From Undaria pinnatifida (taxonomy: Eukaryota > Sar > Phaeophyceae > Laminariales > Alariaceae): a stretch of 64,000 bases of DNA. The stretch spans positions 16,178,226-16,242,225 of the forward strand of contig JABAKD010000001.1 in NCBI GenBank assembly GCA_012845835.1, written 5' to 3'. Below are positions 1 through 64,000 of this stretch, piece by piece; position 1 is the first letter of the stretch; each line of letters opens with the position of its first letter. Both the position numbers and the translations under genes were made by a program. The notes beneath the pieces are model-generated. The model did no database searches, was not told where the DNA came from, and worked only from the letters and a program-made list of their open reading frames with translations.

Positions 1-37
1 AATCGTAACCCCAACACAAACCCCAACCGGCCCGAAC

Positions 38-108
38 GGACACTCGTGGCCTGAGTCAAGCGCGCGAAGAGCTGGGGTGGCAAAATATTGCTCGCGGAAG
101 CACCGCCA
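38..108 (-). pseudogene. Decayed copy 2 of SMC6 exon 29
   Basis: The minus strand reads EQYFATPALRALDSGHECPF; SGHECPF is identical to the exon. It is more diverged than copy 1. Confidence 0.7.
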
Positions 109-184
109 AACCATCCCACATCCCAGCCCCAACCCAACCTCCAACCTCAACCTCAAACCTATGCCCAACCTCCAACCAGCCCAC

Positions 185-265
185 AGTAGGGCTTCTCGTG
201 GCCCGAGCGGAGAGCGAGCAGCAGAGCCACGATAGCGAAAGACTGCTCGCGGAAGTACCGCGAAA
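185..265 (-). pseudogene. Decayed copy 1 of SMC6 exon 29 (signature)
   Basis: The minus strand reads REQSFAIVALLLALRSGHEK, recognisably the signature helix. The LSGGE residues are lost. Confidence 0.75.
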
Positions 266-352
266 CCATCCCCAACGCTAACCCTAATCCCAACGCAACC
301 CCAACACAAACTCCAACCCCATCCCTCAAATCCAAGCCCAACCTAGACCTAC

Positions 353-58853
<58,501 letters not shown>

Positions 58854-58894
58854 CTGCAAACGACAGCCAGCGTAGCAAGGGCAAGGGGGGGGGG

Positions 58895-59300
58895 GGGGGG
58901 GGGTGCTCATTACATGCATAGCCGTAGTCTCAACACCATAGACCCTCGCACCCCCGCAATAACGCCGGGACGGAACACGTCGCGTTTTTACCGACCAGGC
59001 AGATATCGCGTGCGCCAAGCGCCAAGCACCGTGAGGTTTTCGGCAGGTTGCATGTAGGGTGAGCTGCATCCTACCAAAAACCGCGAGGCTCGAGGAAGTA
59101 GCTGGAAGTTTACTCACAGCATGCATAGCCGTAGTCTCAAGGCCATAGACCAGAGACCCTCGCAATGCTACAATGCCGGACAGAGCACATCGGGTTTTCA
59201 CCGACCAGGCAAACATAGCTTGCATCAAGCGGGAAGCGCCGTGAGCTGTTCAGCGAGTCGCAGGAAGTTTGAGCTGCATCCTACGAAGAACCGCTTGGGT
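58895..59300. repeat. Family F, two tandem copies of about 205 bp
   Basis: ATGCATAGCCGTAGTCTCAA, GGTTTTCACCGACCAGGCAA and GTGAGCTGCATCCTACCAA are each present twice. A G-run (58886-58905) separates the first copy from exon 1. Confidence 0.8.
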
Positions 59301-59343
59301 AGGGAGGGTACTCATTTGATACGTGCCGTAAGCATTGGACCAT

Positions 59344-59460
59344 ATTGACCACGCATCTCTTTCGAGACGGGCCACCGTTCCTACGCTCAATAGAGACACC
59401 TATTGACCACGCATCTCTTTCGAGACGGGGCACCGTTCCTACGCTCAATAGAAACACCTC
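59344..59460. repeat. 58-bp tandem duplication
   Basis: ATTGACCACGCATCTCTTTCG through CTCAATAGAGACACCT is repeated with two or three differences. Confidence 0.9.
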
Positions 59461-59796
59461 CAACATCTGGGCGCCCATCGCGTTTCTTGCACGTTACACA
59501 CAGCAAACACGTTTCGTTCATCTTCTCCCTTTCCATATTCGCATGATGTGGCCACATTATATTTCCTGAGAAAGCGATTGTTTTCTCGCTACTATCCAGT
59601 GTACCCCGGTACCGTACTTCTCCACGTCACATTCGTCTATTTCCCCCCATCTCATCTAACACATCCCGCTCCTCCCAATATAGAAGTAGTGGCGGCATTA
59701 CTTATTCGTTGCTTGCCTTAGCCTTTTGATCAACCATTGAGCACGCACCCCTTTCGAAACGGAGAAACATTGTGGTGGGGGGCGGGGGGTACCCAT

Positions 59797-60085
59797 GGTA
59801 GCCGGTCGCCCGGGTGGCGTATCAGGTTATCCTCGAGCCTGGTCTAGGTCAGTTTCGTGAGTTCGAATCCCCCCGAATGCATACTCGTGTACATTCGTTG
59901 GGACTTCTTGCGCACGAGTTGACTTGTGGAAAAAGCGAGAGCGTGAGCTATAGCAACACTCGATGAAAAATCGACGAGCAGCGGGATTGCTGAACCCTAT
60001 GTGCGATAAAAGAAGGAAGGCAAGAACCGGGGGGCAGAAGGGACTACACCTGTGACCACGGCTTGTCCAGAAGCTGGAAAGTAGA
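59797..60085 (+). mobile_element. tRNA-derived SINE-like element
   Basis: GTAGCCGGTCGCCCGGGTGGC at the 5' end, a B-box GAGTTCGAATCC at about 59860, then a body with GCGAGAGCGTGAG and CGATGAAAAATCGACGAGCA, ending near an A-rich tract at 60095-60115. No clean cloverleaf could be drawn, so it is not called as a tRNA gene. Confidence 0.55.
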
Positions 60086-60244
60086 AGTGTGCGGGAAAAA
60101 AAAATAAAAAAAAAATAGTAGACAGCCGTAGTCTCAAGACCATAGGGGGGGTTACGGGAGGGTTCCTTATCCCGCCTTATAGCCCCACAAATCAGTCGAT
60201 GAAATGCCTTAGAGGACGGTTCCCTACCCCGGTTATATCTCGCT

Positions 60245-60320
60245 TACAGCACAATAAAGCATTGAGTGATGCGGCTGGCCTCAGGGGACCGCTCAGCGTC
60301 ACGCTGCAAACGGCGTAAAA
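60245..60320 (-). pseudogene. Decayed copy of SMC6 exon 1 5' region
   Basis: The minus strand GTTTGCAGCGTGACGCTGAGC and GGTCCCCTGAGGCCAGCCGC matches GTTTGCAG/AGAGAAAATGGCC and GGTCCCCTAAGACCAGCCGC. Confidence 0.6.
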
Positions 60321-60399
60321 GCGCAGAAAGAGGCGGGGTTGAAGGGGGGTTGCTCAAGAGGGAGGGCTAACGGAACAGCAGTCCCACACGAATACACTG

Positions 60400-60830
60400 C
60401 TTGTAGGGCGGTACCGGAGTGTCAGCCATTTCAACGCGGCACCGCACTATATCGGGATAGTTTAGGGTCCCACTATAGTGCGGATATCGTCGTCTAATGC
60501 ACCCCACCGCTGTTGAGGGAGGACCACGACCGCTGTACGCCATCGAATGAGTCGTGTAACGATGAGGAGCAAAACAATCCAGGGAGTATTTACACATCAG
60601 CGGGGGGGTCCAAATAGTGCGGGTTGAATAGTGCCACTGCTCTGTAGTGCCAGTTAAATCCCTTGGCACGACTGGAACTCTTATACTAGTTCTATATGTT
60701 AACCTAACCCTATTCCAAATAGTGCCGGTGCCCTGCATAGTGCCGGTGCACCGAGCTGGAACATACCGCCACCGATGCCCCCCTCCCACTACTGCTGTAG
60801 TCCAGCAGCGGCACAGCACAGGACACAGGA
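60400..60830. repeat. Composite of family C fragments
   Basis: GTGCCGGTGCCCTGCATAGTG, CAGTAGTGGGAGG-like and GGGTCCCACTATAGTGC motifs in both orientations. Confidence 0.5.
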
Positions 60831-60839
60831 CACCTCAAT

Positions 60840-61950
60840 AAGAAGCAGGGTAGTAAGAAAGGCAGGCTGCGATTTACAGGAAACGAGTAAATACTCACAG
60901 CTGACGTCCTGAAAATATTTGTATAAAATACAGGCAACGTGATTCTGAGGTTAGACTAGAACGCGCCCTCTCCCAAATAAGAAACCTCGCCTGGGTGAAT
61001 ACTGCATTAACGTTTCTTACTACTAGTAGGTGTTCCGTGCCGTATTCAAACTGGGGCGGTGCCGTTTACGTCCGTAAGAACTTGCCTGCGTTTTCCTGAA
61101 CAGAATGCAGGACACAAAATAAGAAACAGGGAATTAAAAACGGCAGGCTGGCATTTACAGGAAAACAATGCATCCAAGCGCCGATATGCTGGACGCCGTG
61201 CTAAACGCACCCACTCTCAAACAAGAAAACCAGCCCGAGACAGCCTTTTTTCTTTTTCTGGCTGGGTGACTTATACCGCGGTACTCTAACCGGAAAGGCG
61301 CCATCTATATTCGTGAAGACGTTGCTTGTATTTCCCCGGACACCTCGGTATCGACATATAAGAAACAGGGTAATCATAGAGGCAGGCTGGTAGTTTACAG
61401 CAACATAAGAAATCCGGGAGCCGTTGTATTGAGGTTCGCGTGGAGCGCACCCTCTCCCAAACAAGAAACCCAGTCTGGGTCAGTCGTTGTGTTTCTTGTC
61501 AGGTACCCTGTACTGGTGTATTCAAACTGGGGCAGGGCCGTTTACCGTACGCTCGTAACAAGCAGAACAAGTCGTTCGCATTTCTCTGGACGCCTCGGTA
61601 TCTATGACAACAGTCCCGGGCCCAAAATAAGTAACACGAAAATACGAACGACAGGCTGGTATTACAAAAATATAAGAAACCCGGGAACCGTTGTGCTGCA
61701 CTTAGTGTAGAACGCACCCTCGCCCATAATAAGAAACCCAGCCTGGGCAATCAGGCAGCGTGCAACGATAAGTATCGACCCATACATTCATCGAACTCAT
61801 CACAGCTGGCGAATTTGAACCACATCTGCAAAACGCCGATATTCTGTGTTACAAGCTAAGGTACTGGGTATCCTGTTCTGTACCCGCACTCAAGTTGGCG
61901 CGGCGCCGTATACGTTCGAAATTAAAGCTGCCTGTTTTCTTGAACATCTC
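60840..61950. repeat. Four-unit tandem array, about 240-280 bp
   Basis: Each unit has AAGAAACAGGG, GCAGGCTGG..TTTACAG, CGCACCCTCTCCCAAACAAG and TATTCAAACTGGGGC. A relative is at 9800-9950. Confidence 0.8.
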
Positions 61951-63286
61951 GGTTTTTACTCCCGAACATTACAGTAACGTTGTAACAAAAGTACATGTGG
62001 CCAGCAAGGGGGCTAAGCTAACACCCTATTGCCGAGACCGCGTGTGTCTGATATGATCCGCCTCTGTTGCTGCTCTCGAGCTGGGGTATGCTGTCGAGCT
62101 GCTACTGCTGTCGAGCTGTGGCCAGCACATCAGCACAGGGCATGGTCTTTCGTTGTTAAATTTTCAATTTCCCTGGTACAGCAGCAGCAGTTATTAATAG
62201 TACGTGAGAAGTGGCACAGAACATGAGTTTCCCACATATGGCAAAAAAGTACTACCCCACAGGTATCATACGAAAATAGTATTGAAAAACACAAAATTTA
62301 AATTTATTATGCGTCCTTCACTTCCATCACTTCATCCCAAGTCGGAAATTCGACACTGGGTAATCGGTCGGCCAGGGCTTCCTCCTCAACCACCCCCAAG
62401 GTCTCACCCCGACAGGAACCAATGTGCTACACGGCTGAGAGGGGTTTAGGGAAGGCCGGGTGCGCGGTACCTTTAGGATCAAAGAAACCCAACCTCGACT
62501 TTGCACAAGGAGCGCTCGAGCAGGCTGCCGGTTTGGGCATATATTTTGGGCCTTTCCTTTCTTAGTCCTAGATGTTCACTACCGAGTTGATAAGATCAAA
62601 TATCGGAATCGTGCGACACTGGTGGTGCATCCAGATCGAGTACACCCTAGCTGGCAGAGGGCCAAAATTTCCACGCCGACAACCACGAGGCACTCTCTAA
62701 GTTCAAGTGTGTGGTAGCTAGCTTCCTTGGGGACAACCTACATTCCTGAGGCGGCAGCAGATCCCACGAAGGCGTATCTGTTGGAGTCCCGTACAGCAGT
62801 GTGTATGCTAAATCTCATGCAAATTCGTACCATGAAAAAAAACACCGGTACTGCGGTACTGCTGCCGTCCGTAGAGCGCTAAAAGGGCACGAGGCTTACA
62901 TCTTCCCCGCCAGGCGAGCCCCCGTCGTTTCTCCGCCTAGTCGGTGGCATGCCTTTATTCGGTGCTCGCGTATGAGGATATGCCTGTGGAGATGACGACA
63001 GGACAGGTCTCCGCTCTTCCAGCTTTGCACCTTGTGGTGTCTCTCACGCAAGGCGAAACAGCGCAAAGGCGCTAAAATCAAAATTGAAAAATTAAGGATT
63101 TCTTAATTTCTCTGTGGCGTGTTTTGTCAATGGTTATTTTTATCGGTTACCTGGGGGTCGGGAACGTATTTGACGGTTTGCACTGACCAATCAGATACGC
63201 AGTGTACAGTTGATAGACCAACCACATTACTTCTTCTTGAACGATTCAGATCGCATCGTGCCGCACATCAGGATTGTCCGTCTTAC
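61950..63286. other. No recognised gene or repeat
   Basis: Short CAGCAGCAG and GCTGCTACTGCTGTCGAGCT motifs near 62070-62185, otherwise unique-looking sequence. The missing SMC6 initiator exon could lie here or further right. Confidence 0.4.
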
Positions 63287-63357
63287 AGGCCTTCTGACGG
63301 CACGCGTACAGCCGCGTCAGCACGGGCAACGAGCACCGCCTCGTTATCGCGGATTAG
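63287..63357 (-). CDS. Candidate coding exon, unassigned
   Basis: Between an acceptor-like TTGTCAG and a good donor CT/GTAAGA, the minus strand reads LIRDNEAVLVARADAAVRVP and SEG. The composition is protein-like and helical. It does not match the SMC6 N-terminus, and its phase (2 out) does not fit exon 1 directly. It could belong to an upstream gene or be chance. Confidence 0.25.
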
Positions 63358-63618
63358 CTGACAACCTCGTATTCTACTACTGTCCTGCGCTATGGCAGCC
63401 GTAGGTCTCGGCAGCTTGCGCTGCAGTTACCACGACCTCACCACGGCAGCACCGTTGCTTCTGCAACAACACACGATACATACGTAATACATGGAAGTCG
63501 GGTGATATGCCAGGGGCGCACGAGGAAAATCATCCGGCACACCACACTACCCCCCCCCTCCTCGCTGCAGTTAGCTATCGTGCTCGTGCTCATATCATTC
63601 CCTGGTTATCGGGCGCAC

Positions 63619-63771
63619 ATGGTAACTCCATACGAAAGACAGATAGTCTATAGTTTTCAGAAGAAAGGTGTGAAAACTGAATCGATGACCGACTACGTAC
63701 GGAGAAACTTGGGTAGAGCCAACTCCGCCGCCGCCTCTTTTGCACACAATCTAACTGCGGGAGCAAACTAA
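63619..63771 (+). CDS. Small open frame, 50 codons, unassigned
   Basis: It opens with ATG in the context GCGCACATGG and reads MVTPYERQIVYSFQKKGVKT, then ESMTDYVRRNLGRANSAAAS and a short tail before TAA. The frame is open upstream of the ATG through a hydrophobic stretch (LQLAIVLVLISF), so it could be a last exon. The protein-like composition is the only support; I do not recognise a family. Confidence 0.25.
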   Translation: MVTPYERQIVYSFQKKGVKTESMTDYVRRNLGRANSAAASFAHNLTAGAN

Positions 63772-64000
63772 GCAGCTTGTGTTGTAATGGCCTGGTGTCT
63801 ACGATCAAGACTATTTATAGACGATCTCAATTCAATAGGTACCCTGCAACGGATGTTTGAGCCATGGCGCAAGTTTAGCAGAGTAGGGGTGCAGCCGCAA
63901 CAAAGTCGCCTCAATCTTGCGGTGACATGTGGGTTTGCCAGAACGGAAAGATTGGGCGCCACACACCAGCAAAAAAAGGTGGTGTGACGAGCGAGTGATG

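Larger units (their letters stand above)
1..352. repeat. Degenerate (CCCAAC/AACCT)-rich intron with exon copies
   Basis: C/A-rich imperfect short repeats (CCCAAC, CCAACCTC) fill the DNA between the two decayed copies of exon 29. Nothing else was seen. Confidence 0.6.

Noticed and set aside
59797-59880. Functional tRNA gene
   Set aside because: The B-box is good but acceptor and anticodon stems do not pair convincingly; sharing of the head with two other loci fits a SINE better.

Overview
The window is eukaryotic nuclear DNA dominated by one gene. Twenty-nine exons on the minus strand, from 58853 down to 353, join into about 3.52 kb of open frame (about 1174 codons) that reads as SMC6, the structural-maintenance-of-chromosomes subunit of the Smc5/6 complex. 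Its landmarks are an acidic N-terminal tail, an N-terminal ATPase lobe with Walker A (GRNGSGKS), a first coiled coil, a hinge, a returning coiled coil, and the C-terminal lobe with the LSGGE signature. The initiator exon (above 58853) and the Walker B/C-terminal exon (left of position 1) were not found. All exons were found by eye from homology to the SMC6 family plus splice-site and phase matching. All 28 joins preserve the reading frame. Introns are mostly GT-AG, with two apparent GC-AG donors.

Only about 6% of the gene span codes. Introns average about 2 kb and are packed with small inverted-repeat elements, dispersed repeats, minisatellites and microsatellites. Intron-rich structure, many MITE-like elements, tRNA-derived SINE-like copies and very long introns suggest a large-genome protist or alga, possibly a stramenopile. 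The sequence alone does not let me name the lineage. No bacterial genes, rRNA, CRISPR or intact transposase were seen.

The most unusual pattern is that about half of the SMC6 exons have decayed partial copies in nearby introns, often with flanking intron sequence and splice-site-like ends. Exon 20 has three extra copies, exon 17 three, exon 12 four, and exon 29 (signature motif) two. Exons 1, 8, 11, 14, 15, 18, 19, 21, 22, 24 and 27 have one to three each. The introns appear to have grown partly by repeated local duplication of exon-containing segments.

Layout from high to low coordinates: 58.9-64 kb holds dispersed repeats, a four-unit array and two small unassigned coding candidates. 51-58.9 kb holds the N-terminal tail and ATPase exons with arrays between them. 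42.8-47.7 kb is one 4.9-kb intron with a 375-bp perfect GACCC tract. 28-42.8 kb holds the first coiled coil, with a telomere-like hexamer array, a 20-bp and a 14-bp minisatellite, an 82-bp satellite and a 183-bp CAA tract. 22.4-28 kb holds the hinge. 2.4-20 kb holds the returning coil, with a 5-kb intron carrying a foldback element. The first 0.5 kb holds the signature exon and its two decayed copies.
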